Assembly: GCF_041146795.1 (NCBI RefSeq)
Contig: NC_135184.1
Span: forward strand, 3,559,967 to 3,623,966
DNA length: 64,000 nt
Direction: 5' to 3'
Source: Maylandia zebra
Taxonomy: Eukaryota > Chordata > Actinopteri > Cichliformes > Cichlidae
Position numbers and translations under genes: made by a program. Positions 23,755-35,840 of the stretch are shown here, in pieces (the stretch's first letter is position 1; each line of letters starts with the position of its first letter). The notes beneath the pieces are model-generated. The model was not told where the DNA came from and searched no databases. It saw nothing but the letters and a program-made list of their open reading frames with translations.

Positions 23755-24694
23755 CAGTGTTGGGGAGTAATGGAATACATGTACCGCCGTTACGTATTTA
23801 AAATACAAAATATGAGTAACTGTATTCTGTTACAGTTACCATTTAAAAAAGGTGGTATTTAGAATACAGTTACTTTGTTGAAATAAATGGATTACACGGC
23901 GGTATTTTCCTGTTTCATATTGTGGTGGGTCAGGACTGTTTGGGTTTTGTTTGACATGTTCTGTTGTTCCAGGTGGCAGCGTTACGGTTGCCATGGTTAC
24001 AGGGCGACGCTCTCTCTCTCTGCGACTGTGTGTTTCCTGGGTGAGAGAGCGCCTTTTTGTTGTTGTTGTGCTAAGCTAATAGGCAGAATGCTACAGGCAT
24101 AGCCCTAAAGAATGTAGCATCATGGGCAGTGTAGTCCGTGCTGCTGGGAGAATGGACCGCCATACCCGTTATGTGTCTGTGAGCGAGGGAGGGAGGGAGA
24201 GAAAGGAAAAGTACGAGCTGTCATCGAGCAGAAACGGGAGCTGGAAGCATGTAAATATAATAATAACCACTGCAGCCAAGAAGAGTGTCTGACGAGTCCA
24301 GCTGTAAGTAAGCTATTAAGACTGTACGCTTTGTTCATGTTTTCAATAAGTTCCGTTGGAGCAGCCTTTCAACGCCTCTCTCTGTCTCTTGCTAGCAAAG
24401 TTGACCCAGACAACAAAGTAAAGCTATTTTTCAGCTACAAGCCGACACGAACCCGACGTATTAGTCAGAGGTCCCTTTACTACGGTTTGGCGCCGCGGAC
24501 CTTCAGTAACAGTAATAAGTCACAGCAATAGTACATCCATGTAGTTGTAAACAGCATGATAATATATTAAGTAATCCAAAGTATTCAGAATACGTTACTC
24601 TCATTGAGTAACGTAACGGAATACGTTACAGAATACATTTTGGGGCATGTATTCTGTAATGGAATACATTTTAAAAGTAACCTTCCCAACACTG
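23755..24694. mobile_element. Non-autonomous hAT transposon, 940 bp, with perfect 8-bp duplication
   Basis: Starts cagtgttggggagtaatgga and ends aagtaaccttcccaacactg. The outer 10-11 bases are inverted copies, and the regions inside both ends are rich in related motifs (gaatac, cgttac/gtaacg), which hAT transposases use as subterminal binding sites. The 8-bp duplication tctgtgtc flanks it exactly. CAGTG-type ends plus an 8-bp duplication define the hAT superfamily. The interior has no transposase frame, only short frames without domains. It therefore moved by borrowing the enzyme of a relative. A TCTC-rich patch lies near 24011-24022. Confidence 0.9.
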
Positions 24695-24702
24695 TCTGTG
24701 TC

Positions 24703-27700
24703 TAATTAGTCTAGTTATGTCTAATTATTGTTTAAAGGAAATAAAATAAAATGTTTTTTTTTTTAAATTCATCATATCATTGTACATCTTCCCTCTGTGT
24801 GACCAAACCATCTATACGTACTGCTTCAAAGTATGCGTGTCTATGTTGTAGATCAGTAGATCATTAAAACTAATAATAATAAGCAGTGCAGTGAGTCACT
24901 AATGAGCGCGCAAACAGTCAGCAAAGCTTCAATATTCAGTCAGGAATAAGCCCTGCACAGTCGATAATTAAGCTCTAACAATGTCTCTGCCAGTTAGTTC
25001 ATTAGTTGCTAATCATTATTTACAACATAATTCAGGATTAGGAATTATGAGGGGAAGTACCTGGGAATGAAAACACTCCAGTTCTTTCTGGTTGTTCTTG
25101 CCAGTGCTAAAAATAGATTTTCATTCATGGCGGGAATAAAACGTCTCCCTCCACTAAACATTTTAAACAACATCTCCAGTAAAACCGAAGAAAAATGAAA
25201 AGCTGTCCAAAGCTGTTCTAAAGACCTGCCTGCATCCTGATCATCTGCATCAGAATGTCTTACAGAGGTGAAATCTGAAACATCTTATTTCAACTTGCTA
25301 AACTGCAGACCTGCAGTGAGACGTCGTGTGCCGGGCATCATCAGCGGAGCAGCCGCGCTCACGTGACGAGAGGAGTCCTATTCAAAGCACCGTTCACTGC
25401 AGGAATCAGTTACACTCTGCAGTGCGTGATGCTGTGACACATATTACAAAGGCAATATATCATTTTCAGATATTTACTGACTCTCTCAAAGGCCAACAGC
25501 CTGCTGTGCCTTAAAGTAAATGAATTTGAAATATGAGGTAACAGCAGCACGCCTGACTGAATGATGCTCTCTGATGTTTAAACAGTGTTATGTTTGATTG
25601 CATCCTGTGTGTACGCAAGAAAAGCACAGGAGTATAAAGAGATTTAAATAATCCTGGAAATGCATCAGTCAAATCTAAGGTTTAACCTTAGATTTAGAGA
25701 TAACCCTAAAGTTATATCTCCTAGATATTTGATAAGGGGGAGAGAAAAATGAACGATAGATGCATGTTTCCGTATGCTTCATTTCCTGCTATGATGCAGA
25801 GTTTCTCGCTCTATAATGTGATGTGCAGACAGACGCTGAACTGTTTTCTTCCAGTGATTCTGCTGCCGTGCGCCTGATCTAAACGCAGTACAGGATGTGC
25901 TCTCTTTTTACCGCTCTGCCACGCACAGTCGAAATCGGAGTTAATCAAAAACAGCTTTTTGCTTTTCACGGTTCAATGAGAAACCAGGAAATAAACATTT
26001 CAGCCAGGTGCATAGATGGGTTCTTTTTTTCTCACCGAAACCTGTTTCACAAGGCCGAGCATGTCTGATCTGAGACGTTCCCGTCCAAAAAGAAGAAAAA
26101 AGACACTTTCATGTCTCGTTTTTTCAAGAAATAAACTGCAACAGGAAGAAGTGATTTCTTCCTCGGCTCAAACAGTAACCATCGTCTGAACGATCAAATG
26201 AGGATGTTTGAGATATCCAATCAAAGGAAACAAAAGAAGAATCAATCTGAGAAGAGAAACAAATTAAGACAAATTGCTCTACAGCTGTGCTTCAGTGTGA
26301 AGAGATGATGTAAACGATCCCAATGGCTGTGGCAGACATCACAATCACAATTACCAATTTCCATCTCAGCTTCTCGAACATCAGCACCGCGACTGTCTTC
26401 AGTTCAAGGTGGCAATCAGCGTAAAAACAGTGTTTGATTATCGATCGGCCCTTTCTGATTGGCCAACACGACTGAACACAAAGCCGAGCAATGACGACGA
26501 CGAGCCCAGCGCAGCAGATTACAAGGAATGAGAAGCGAGGGAGGAGGATGAAGGAAAAAAAGCCATCTCTGGATGACTCATCCCCTCAGGCGGCCTTTCA
26601 GATGTGATGCCAGCAAACTTGGTTATTTGAAGCAGGCTCAAACCGCTGCGCCGCCCTCAAATATGATCACTTCCAGAGCCGGCCGAGGCCTCCGTGACTC
26701 TGTGACATCCGGACATCTCAGCGAGTTCTCCTCTCCGGTTCACAGGATTAAACGTGTTTATCGCCTGGAACATGTGAGGGTGATTTCTGTGTGTTTTCAC
26801 GGCTTATAAACTTGTTTCGAGACTTCCTTTACTATTAGGTAATGCATTTTTTTTTTCAGACTAGTGCAAGGATTACTGGGGACATTATTTCATGCAGCTC
26901 AGGCTTCCAAAGTTGCATCCTGGTGAGCAAAGACACGGCAGAGGTTTGGTGATGATGTAAAATGAGGGAATGTTTGTGGGGGAATTGATTTTTCTTTTCA
27001 TCTCTGTAGAAAGTATCTGTTTGGTGTGCAAGCTTCTCTAGTTCTTCACAGAGGGATTTCAGCAATAAAGAGCTGCTCTAGTCGAAGAACGTGTCCAAAC
27101 AAGTTTGTCTTTTCTTTTTATACCTTACAGCTGACTGTGTTTAGTTCTAAATGATGAGGCCCCATCATATCTGAGAGACCTTACAGAGTTCCCAGAGTCT
27201 TAAATGTCAGGTCCCAGTTAGGGAACCGGGTACCAGTTAGGGTTCACGGGACAGACATGGTCTCCAGAGTTTAGACTAGACTTCAACGTTTCCTTTATAG
27301 TTAGTACTAGTACTCATATTCATGTTTTAACTCGACACATATACACAGTGGAGGCGAATAGAGTAAAACTTTTATCAATATTTCAATATTGATTTCATTT
27401 CTCAAGACAATTCACGGTTCAATACATAATGCAGTGAGTCAGACTGTGTTTACAGGAATCACCTGCTGTCAAACATTTTGTACCTGATGGGTCGGTCACA
27501 AGCAGATATTCCAGCCTCTGGTTGCCAAGGTAATTCTTTAATGTACTCTATTAAGCACTCACTAATATCCAGTCAGTGTATCCAATCGTTTTCATTGGTA
27601 CTCATTTCAGTGATTGAATCTGATGCCACTGACTCTTTCTGGTGTCTGGTTTCTGCTTTGCTCCCAGTCACTTCCTGTGTGGTCACTGGTGTCTGTTCCT

Positions 27701-27851
27701 GGAGGAGTGGTCTGCTCAGGTGTTCATGGTGTTCTTCTCTTTCTTGTTCCTGTTTTATTTCCTGATTCATTGATTTTATGCTTTATCTGCTCCTCACCAG
27801 GTCTGTGAGGTGCGCTGGCTGTCAGGATGAGTTTGATCTGAGGCTTTCTGA
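24703..27851. other. Gene-free stretch
   Basis: No coding exon was recognised in about 3.1 kb. A perfect 25-nt palindrome is at 25672-25696. Around 27130-27200 a frame reading NDEAPSYLRDL resembles a degraded LINE C-terminus, too weak to call. Confidence 0.45.
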
Positions 27852-28707
27852 ATCCGGTTGTTCAGTGATGACGCGACGAATCCTACTTCCGGGTCTAAAG
27901 TAGTCTGCGTTTAATATGGCTTTTGTGTTGTTAACATGTTTAATGTTATGTATTTTCTTCTATTTGATCTCAAAAAGCTCCTAAAACAGTCAGTGATCCC
28001 TGTTGACCTCCCTCGGCTTTTATTACCACTAATCGTTTATTTAAGCTCAGTTTTTAAAACCTTAGGATGTAACTACAGCCCAGCCCATGCAACAGTATAT
28101 GAATGACTAACCTCGTATTGTGGATGGATTATCTCAGTTGTTCTCCTGGCTGAAGTTTGGTCCTTTTACAGCATCCTGCCATGCGATTACATTTGTTCCT
28201 GACCACCGAGAACACTCACGTTAACTTTTATCGAGTGGAAAAAAAGTTAGCTTGTTTATATTATGCTAGCATAGCTGTGTCGCTAGCGGTCACGTAGCAC
28301 ATCATTATATACCAGCTAGCCAAACTTCAGTAACCCTACAAACGTCACTGCTGTTTAGTTTTCTGTCTTCATTTATGCTGGAAGTGATAACAGAGCTGTA
28401 CGTTTGAATTTGTTTCCAAAACCCCGCAGTCAGGACATGCTATATTGTATTTAGATAGAAGCTAGCGAGCTAACTCCCTGCTAACTTCTAACTCCGTTAA
28501 ATGTCATAAATTCCGTTTTCATGGATGTCTGGATGTTAAACTCAATTGTTACACCTGGTAGAGCAGAACGCTGATCATTTTATTAAAGATGAAAGACTTT
28601 AGACAGTTTTTCAACTCTCAGTAATGCCATAGTGATCGTTTGATATATGGACCTGCAGCGGAGTTTAGACCCAGACACGGCTAGTGACGTCAGACTGAAC
28701 AACCGGA
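27852..28707. mobile_element. DNA-transposon-like element with about 44-bp terminal inverted repeats
   Basis: The left end (27852-27900: atccggttgttcagtgatga, then cctacttccgggtctaaa) recurs inverted at 28664-28707 (tttagacccagacacggcta ending tgaacaaccggat), with several mismatches. The outermost 15 bases match best. The interior is non-coding. The hexamer ttctga is on both flanks near the ends, a possible but unproven duplication. Bases 27865-28205 recur at about 62990-63305. Superfamily unassigned. Confidence 0.65.
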
Positions 28708-31539
28708 TAGAGGTTCTGATGGAGGAAGACAGAGTGTGCTTAAGTGGAATGTGATTGAAATTAATGTATCATGTATGTATTTATAGGCTTAATGCCACTC
28801 TGTCAGCTTGGCCTTGGACTGATGTGACTGTGCGAGGTTTTGAAAGAGAGAATTAGTATTTTTTTTTCTGATTTTTCATATTGTCACAAACTGCGACTGC
28901 AACACTGAATGAATTATTCATAACAGAGTGGCTTCACGTCTCCAGAGAGTGCATCAAAGTCAACTTTTCCTGTATGTTCATTCATCTGTGAGCCAAGATG
29001 TTTATTAAAAGCTTTCCTGAAATTTGATTTGGTTTGTCCACTTTACTTAAATCTAATTGCACTTTGGCTGCAGTTGATGTGGAAAACTTTGACTCAGCAG
29101 GAGTCAGTGTAATCAGCCAATCACGGCACAGCTCTACAAGGTCCTGCGCTTCAAAATCATTTGGTAAAAACTCTTTAAACACACCAGCGGCAGGGCAGAA
29201 TTAGCCCAGCACATGGTCTCAGGGAAAAATCAAATAGGAGTGTTTTAGTCACGACCATACCTGCATAAAAACTCACGCCAATGCATGTTGACTGATTTTA
29301 GCTCTGAGCTGCCTGAGCTGTAGAGAAACTTAAAAAAGAGCGATGCAAACCAAAAATGGAGAATATCCACCTTCAGAATAAAAGTTGTGCTTTAGTGCTG
29401 TAACCAACTGTTTCAGCAGACAGAACCTTTACTTTGAAGGCAGCCACCCTCTGTTTTCCAACTATGTCTCACTTTTTCAAGTTTTACTACGACTTGCCAA
29501 GTAATTCGAAGTGTTTGCAGACATGTTTGCCCCAAATGTGCGAATTGATGGCGATCTGCAGAAAACTGCTCACGACCAAAACAGCTGCAAGGCGATTTTT
29601 TAGTGTGACCAGTTTAACACGAGCAGCAGAACTTACAACTGCTCGGCGAGTTCAGATTTTTCTTCAGCGAGGAGTGGTTTCTGGATGGATGCTAACTGGT
29701 CTCTAGGCCTGTGTGACTGAAGCCTTAGCAAGCTGCATCCATAAACCTGTAGGTGAAGTGCTAAGATAAAGGTGTGCTACCCAGGAGGCAGAGTGTTTCA
29801 TTGGCTGTTTTAGGTTTATGTATCAGTCTATCATTTTGTGATAAATCATCTATCACTAACATGAGTTCACACTCTTTTTAACCCGAGTCAGTGTAATCTC
29901 CAGATCACACACACACACTCAGTAATAGCACAATGCTGAGCTACATGTAAGTCTCACTTCTTCCTTGGTCAAGGTCGTAGTGGATGGTTTACTGCTTAAC
30001 AATAGAGCATCTGTTATTTTCCATAATAGGATTTTATTAACGAAGGGTGTTTTAAGCCCTTGTGGAAGGAGATTGCAGGCAGCGCGTTGCACAGCTGCTG
30101 TCTGTATTATACTGAAAGCATCAAATTCATTGGGAGAGAAGTGCTGAGAAGTTTTGGAGGTTGTCGTCATCCATGAGACTGTTCCCACTCCTTTCTCCTC
30201 ATGATCCTGGAATTGGTGAAGACTCCTTATTTTCAAACTGTGTATAATCAGCTCAACTTTTAAATGCCACCAATTTATGTCACTGGACCAGGATGCACTC
30301 TAAATATTTAATTAATTTCACCTTTTTAGGTCATAATATAAGAACGATAACGACACAAATCTTGAGCCAACTCCAGTTTCTTTATATTTTGTGTCCACTG
30401 AGCCAGACTTTTAATTTTTAAAGTGAGCTTGAGCAACAGTTCTTCAGGCTTTCTGAAGGTCTTTCAGGGTTTTTGTTGGACACTGGCTGCTTTTTAAATC
30501 ATGGTTCACCTCAACACACTGACATAACTGGACAGGAAACTGGCAGGCCTAAAAAACACAGCAGGTGAACAGTGTCTGAAAGTCATGTTCTTATGAAATA
30601 GGAAAAAAAGAGCTGACACAGAGCCTACTGTTCACTGAAGCCTCATCAGATATGGTCTCAGTGGAAGGATGGCAGTCAAGAAGCCGTTCTTAAGGAAGGG
30701 AAGCAGGAGAAAAAGCTGAGGTAAGAAAATTATGGAAGTAATGAACTGAACAGCATTGCAAACAGGTTTTATATAAGGATGAACTGAAAGCAGCCATGTG
30801 AGAAAGTGCAGTTCATGCATTAGGTTCTTTTTTTTAACCGCAACACAAAAAGATGTACAATCATTTTCTCAACGTGCACAATTCTTATTGGCGCATTCCT
30901 TCACATCATGCTGTGGCTGTTCTTTGCTCTTTGTAAGCAAATATATTCCTCACTGCTGCCGGGGGGGCTCATGTGTAACTTCAGTATGTGTTTAAATCCT
31001 CAGATATCTGTGAGCAGACGTCCAATGAAGTCATATACATATGCAGCCACTGGCATGTATGCATGCCCGTGAGCACGTGCACACACTCAAGCACGCACTG
31101 TAGCTCTTGTACAACACCGCCGGCATGCTGATGGCGGTGCAGCACATTGGTGGTGGTATATGAAGTGCAGGTAAGTGTTGCAGGAGGAGGAGGAGGCATG
31201 GAGTGAGTATGTACGTGAGATGACAACACTTCTGCAGTCTCTCTCAGTCCCCAGCCTCCCTCTGATCTGCCAGATAAGCTGGAGCTGTGTGAATATCTGC
31301 TCCACATTCAAGGATTCTGCATCCCGCACGCAAGAAAACAGTCCAGAGCTGGGATCAGGGCGATGCCCAGGAATCCACACATTTTAAGCCTTGTGTTAGA
31401 AAATTTTCTTTATACTCAAATATATTATGCACCTACCTAAGAAAACACTTTTTCCAGTGGTATTGATTTAAAGGCTTTCCACAGCATGTCTCCGTCCTGT
31501 TTTCCTCCCATCACCCCAATCGGTTGTAGCAGATGTCTT
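28708..31539. other. Gene-free stretch
   Basis: About 2.8 kb with no exon, RNA gene or recognised repeat. The C/G-rich run near 30960 is short. Confidence 0.4.
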
Positions 31540-31644
31540 CACATGATTATGCTGGAGGTTTCTTTCTTTTAAAAGAGAGTTTTTCTTTCCCACAGTTGAC
31601 AAAGCACTTGCTCAGTAGGGCAATTTGATTCTTGAGGCTTTCTG

Positions 31645-32252
31645 GGGCGACCGTGGCTCAGGGGGTTGGGAAGCGCATCTGTAACCGGAAGGTCGCCGGT
31701 TCGATCCCTGGGCTTTCTGTCCTGGTCGTTGTGTCCTTGGGCAAGACACCTTACCCTACTGGTGGGGGCCGATGGTGCGATATGGCAGCCTTGCTTCTGT
31801 CAGTCTGCCCCAGGGCAGCTGTGGCTACAACTGTAGCTGCCTCCACCAGTGTGTGAATGTGAGAGTGAATGAATAGGTTCAAGGTTCTTTATTATTTGTC
31901 ACATGCATAGTTATACAAGTATAACACACAGTGAAATGTAGCCTGACACGCTCCTCGACATGTGCAAAAATTGGGGGGGGGGGGTGTAGAGGAAGAACAT
32001 TATATATATATATATATACACATATAGTATATACACTGGGTGAATGTGCATTAGTAGCAGCAAGCAGGTGAATTCTGTACATTAATATGAATAGATATCT
32101 GACTATTTTACAGGATAGACAATATAAACATATTTAAAATTAAAGGAATTGAAATGTACATTGTGCCTTGGTTTAGTGTCTGGTTTAGTGGCATTGTAAA
32201 GCGCTTTGGTTGCCTTGAAAAGCACTATATAAATCCTATCCATTATTATTAT
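31645..32252 (+). mobile_element. tRNA-derived SINE family A, split copy
   Basis: SINEs are transcribed by RNA polymerase III from an internal tRNA-like promoter. The head carries an A box (gtggctcagggggttggga) and a B box (ggttcgatccc), followed by a body with gtccttgggcaagacacctt. The head and body occupy 31645-31876. The tail resumes at 32189-32252 with tgtaaagcgctttggttgcc, atataaatcc and attattatt. The whole copy at 44351 shows that these parts belong together. The 312 bases between them are a later insertion. Confidence 0.85.
31877..32188 (-). mobile_element. Retroelement 3' end inserted inside SINE A, minus strand
   Basis: Begins gttcaaggttctttattatt on the plus strand. Read on the minus strand it ends aataataaagaaccttgaac, with an AATAAA signal, typical of a LINE 3' end. 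It contains gtcacatgcatagttataca, a G run (31973-31983), and TA repeats at 31998-32019. No coding sequence remains. It lies exactly at the break in the SINE, so it inserted there after the SINE did. The duplication at the break is not clear. Confidence 0.65.
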
Positions 32253-32488
32253 TCTCTACTTTCTTTATATTATGAAGTCAAGACAATACAATAATACAAA
32301 GAGCCTTGAAGCAACTGCTGTTGTGATTATCACTATATAAATAAAATTTAAATTGACATGAACAAAATTTTTGACAGTAAGGGCCCATTCATTATATATT
32401 TGGTTCAGTTCAGGATTTTACATATACATCATTCAAATAACTGCAAAAATAGTCTTTTACTGGTACTCAAATACATGCCTGGCAGTTC

Positions 32489-32857
32489 ATCCGTCTGTCC
32501 ATCCATCCATCCATCCATCATCCGCCCGTCTGTCCATCCATCTGTTCGTCCATCCATCCATCCATCCATCATCCATCCATCCATCCATCCATCCATCCAT
32601 CATCCGTCCGTCCGTCCGTCCATCCATCCATCCATCCATTCATCCATCATCCGCCCGTCTGTCCATCCATTCATCATCCGCCCGTCTGTCCATCCATTCA
32701 TCATCCGTCCGTCTGTCCGTCCATCTGTTCGTCCATCCATCCATCCATCCATCCATTCATCCATCATCCGTCTATCCATCCATCCATCATCCATCCGTCC
32801 ATCTGTCCGTTCATCCATCCATCCATCCATCCATCCATCCATCCATCCATCCATCCT
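32489..32857 (+). repeat. (CATC)n tetranucleotide array with CGTC variants
   Basis: About 370 bases of CATC units with interspersed cgtc, cgcc and tgtc variants and repeated larger periods (for example ccgcccgtctgtccatccat three times). It ends in cctcttaaccacttgtccag, the module also seen at 15727. Long His/Pro/Ser or Met/Asp/Gly frames across it are artefacts. Confidence 0.95.
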
Positions 32858-35464
32858 CTTAACCACTTGTCCAGTCCGAATTGTGATGGATTGCTTGGAG
32901 GCTTTGCAGGCGCAGTCCAAATTTAAACTTAATCAGAACAAAATGAAATAAACAAAATATTATTTATCAAGGAAAAAAGTAAAAATGTCTAAAAAGATTT
33001 TTTTTAAAACAGCCATATATCACAGAGGCATGTCGAACTCTCTCTCTCTGGCTCTGAGAGCATTGCTCATCCCACTGACTAAACCGAATCTACAGTTAAT
33101 CACTCACATCCCAACTTTCTGGTACAAAACTTTTAAAAAGTTCAAAAAGGGGCAGCCAAGCAGCTAAAATCCAACTTCAAAGAGTTGGAAACATTGAAAC
33201 AACACAGCATCGAAACTGAGCAGAGCTTCCAGGTCAGAAAAGTGAAGCCAACCTCAAGTGGCTTCTTTTTAAAGGCCACCGGGGGGGGCGATACATGTGG
33301 TCACAGAAAGAGTTTCAGTTTTACTGAAGTCTATGGGAAAACAACCCTTTGCTCTGACCTCTTTAAGTAGTTCCTTGTTGACTTTATGGACTCGGGCACT
33401 CATTTCAGGTCATACTGAATAAGCATTAAGTCCATACAGTTTACTTATTCTATGTGAAAGGCAGCAGAATTATCCAGGACATGCTCACTGCGTGTGCCGT
33501 TTCACTGTCAGATCTGCCCCACTTTCAAATCCCCGACACGCCAATGGTGTAAATCTTGAGGCTTCAGAGCGAGACTTCAGAAACCAGTGGATGATATCAT
33601 GGAAACTACTCCACCTTTCATCCTGTCTGTGATGATATAAACATACAGATGACAAATAACTTTATTTGGACATTTTACACAATCTTTTTGGACACAGGTT
33701 TGTAATATCTCATATCTAGTAGTTCGGAAACCTCATTTTTGCACTGGCTAAACAGCTGACTGTATCTAAACTGTCCACATGTGTGACTGTGACAGCGCTC
33801 CGTAACGTCAGCAGCTTGTAGTCCAACCCACCGACTCTATGATTAGCATGCTTGTTTCAGAGCTCTGGAAAGAGCTAACATCATTACAAAGATGAATTAA
33901 ATTCAGGTTCCTTGCACTGCATCATTTCTGCTGATTGTCTGTCTGATCCAATCAGCTGAAGTCTGCCTGGATGTGACATCCGCAGCTGCTTACTACTTTC
34001 AACTTTTCCTACAAACCCAAGTTTCCCTGTGAGGATAACAAGGAGTCTTATCCCTGGATCATGTTTGGCCCAGATTCAAACTCCATCAGTGCTGCACAGA
34101 GACGAAAAACAAGACCTCTATTCTTTTTCTGCTTCCTTTAGTTCCATCCACTGATGAGCGGTAATCCAGTGGGGAATGAGGAGTCTCTGCCAGACTGAGT
34201 GTCCAGCCGTCTTATTATTATTTGGCTAAATAAAAGTCTGTTTTTTGGACAGTTTTTATCTTTTGCAGAGCTCCAGTTTTGAACCCTGTTGAGTCCACAG
34301 CAGTGATGGAGAGTGCAGAGAAGAGCATTCCTGTCTAATTATTAACCTTTGTTTAACTAGAAGGGCGACCGAGCTTTAGCACTCTGTTTCCACCTGCTCC
34401 CTTCTTCAGCGCTGCATTAACTGTTGGCAGATGGCCATCACAATCAGACATGAATTAGAGCGATTGAGCTGAAGAGGTTTGGAAAAGCAAGAAGTGACAT
34501 TTACTGACAGGAAAATAAGTCTTAATAATGAATCATAAAGCAACAATGTGTCTGGATGTGAATTATTAGGATCTTTTGTGCAACTTATACCGACTACAGC
34601 ACTTAGGACCCATATACTTAAATTTTAGACCATAAGCAGTGCCATGAATTTCACCTAAAGTTTCGAGCGCCCACAGAGATGCTAAACAATTAAAACTGCT
34701 ACAGAGCCTTGTGCTGATGTTCTTCATTTTGTGCTGTGCAGGCAGAGTGCCAGCTTGACACGAGGCAAAAGCTACACATTTTCTAGTCTGACGCACACTG
34801 CAAACAGAACTGTAGCGCTGCACACCAGTCCTTCCAAAGCCAGTGCAGTGAAAATACTGTAAACCACCTTCTTTGAGGTGTCGGTCGTTTTAGACGACAC
34901 AAACTACCTGATTAGTAACCCAACTCTGACTGACAGTCATTGGAGGGATGCAGGGGACTCTGGAAATAAATTAAAGACATGCACGTCTTCCAACGTCTTT
35001 AAGTTTTTAATCTTTGGACTTTTCCTATCAAAATGTAAATATTTGCACTCGTGTTCAGTCTCCGGGGTTATAATTATACAGCACTGTCAGAGAGGAGGAG
35101 GATGATTGGTCTTTACCTACAAGAACCAGGAATTTAGCAAATGATAGTATCATGTAGTCACCATCATGAAGGAGTGAGAGAAACTGAGTCAAGGTGAAAA
35201 TCCTTCCTGCCAGCAATGTTGAAAACTGTGCACAAGTACATAAATACTATTAGTGGTATTACTTTTGAAGGCATTTTTGGGGCTTTAGGTGGTGACACTC
35301 ACCCTGAACAGCTTCTGTCTCTGCAGCAATGGTTGGATGATAAGACAGGTACTGGAAAAATTAAATCCTGAGCATGACAAAGCCACCGATATGATCGAAG
35401 TGAGAGCCAGCACGCTGCAGCAGGTAAATAGTGACATCACCAACCTCTACATGAACCTGTTAAA
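32858..35464. other. Gene-free stretch
   Basis: No supported gene. A weak exon-like stretch at 35333-35424 is discussed in the findings. Confidence 0.4.
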
Positions 35465-35615
35465 CAAACTGAAGAGGGGCAAGAGCATCTCAGCTAAGCC
35501 TGGTGAGACCAGTCTCTCCAGTCCCTTCATGATATGCAAGGTTAAGCCAACTGGTCTGAAGTTGTTAAGGCCAGAAGGCGCGTCTGTCTTCGGTCCCAGC
35601 AATAAACAGGACACA
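35465..35615 (-). pseudogene. Short LINE reverse transcriptase fragment, minus strand
   Basis: The minus-strand frame encodes LNNFRPVGLTLHIMKGLERL, the conserved fingers motif that also occurs as DYRPVALTSHIMKTLERL in the LINE at 3203. About 50 codons are recognisable; the rest of the element is gone. Confidence 0.7.
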
Positions 35616-35772
35616 AAACAATGAGATGACATATTATAACCTCTGTCTATTCAGCGTATTCCTGCAAATCACCTACAGCCTGTTTATTAATAACACCAAG
35701 TAACATACAAGTAATGCTAGAATTTTCTCTATATACAGTTTTTATGAACACTTAAAATAGCTACAGAGACCA

Positions 35773-35840
35773 ACGTGAGGTAGAACAGGTCATCTGTGAA
35801 TCGAAGGTTCAGTGGTTCGATTCCTGGATGCTTAAATTTG
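35773..35840 (+). mobile_element. SINE family B, head fragment
   Basis: gaggtagaacaggtcatctg (A-box region) and gtggttcgattcctgg (B box) match the tRNA-like head of the SINE read on the minus strand at 45945-46016. No SINE body or tail follows, so it is a decayed or truncated copy. Confidence 0.6.

Larger units (their letters stand above)
31540..32355 (+). repeat. Dispersed repeat B, plus copy, split by a SINE
   Basis: The left part (31560-31643) reads aaaagagagtttttctttcc, cacagttgacaaagcacttg, matching the reverse complement of 20586-20845. The right part (32253-32355) reads gagccttgaagcaactgctg and tatataaataaaatttaaat, the tail of the same unit. The sequence between is a SINE that itself holds another insertion. 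Joined, the two parts line up with the uninterrupted copy. Confidence 0.65.

Noticed and set aside
27130..27310. Frame reading NDEAPSYLRDL, like the C-terminus of a LINE
   Set aside because: Only about a dozen residues match the pattern and no tail or other motif follows; too weak to list.
31644..31710. tRNA gene suggested by A and B boxes
   Set aside because: The boxes are followed by a SINE body and tail, and an equal copy exists at 44351; the anticodon arm does not give a proper tRNA fold by eye.
32358..32951. Long His/Pro/Ser and Met/Asp/Gly frames over the CATC array
   Set aside because: Direct translation of the tetranucleotide repeat in several frames on both strands.
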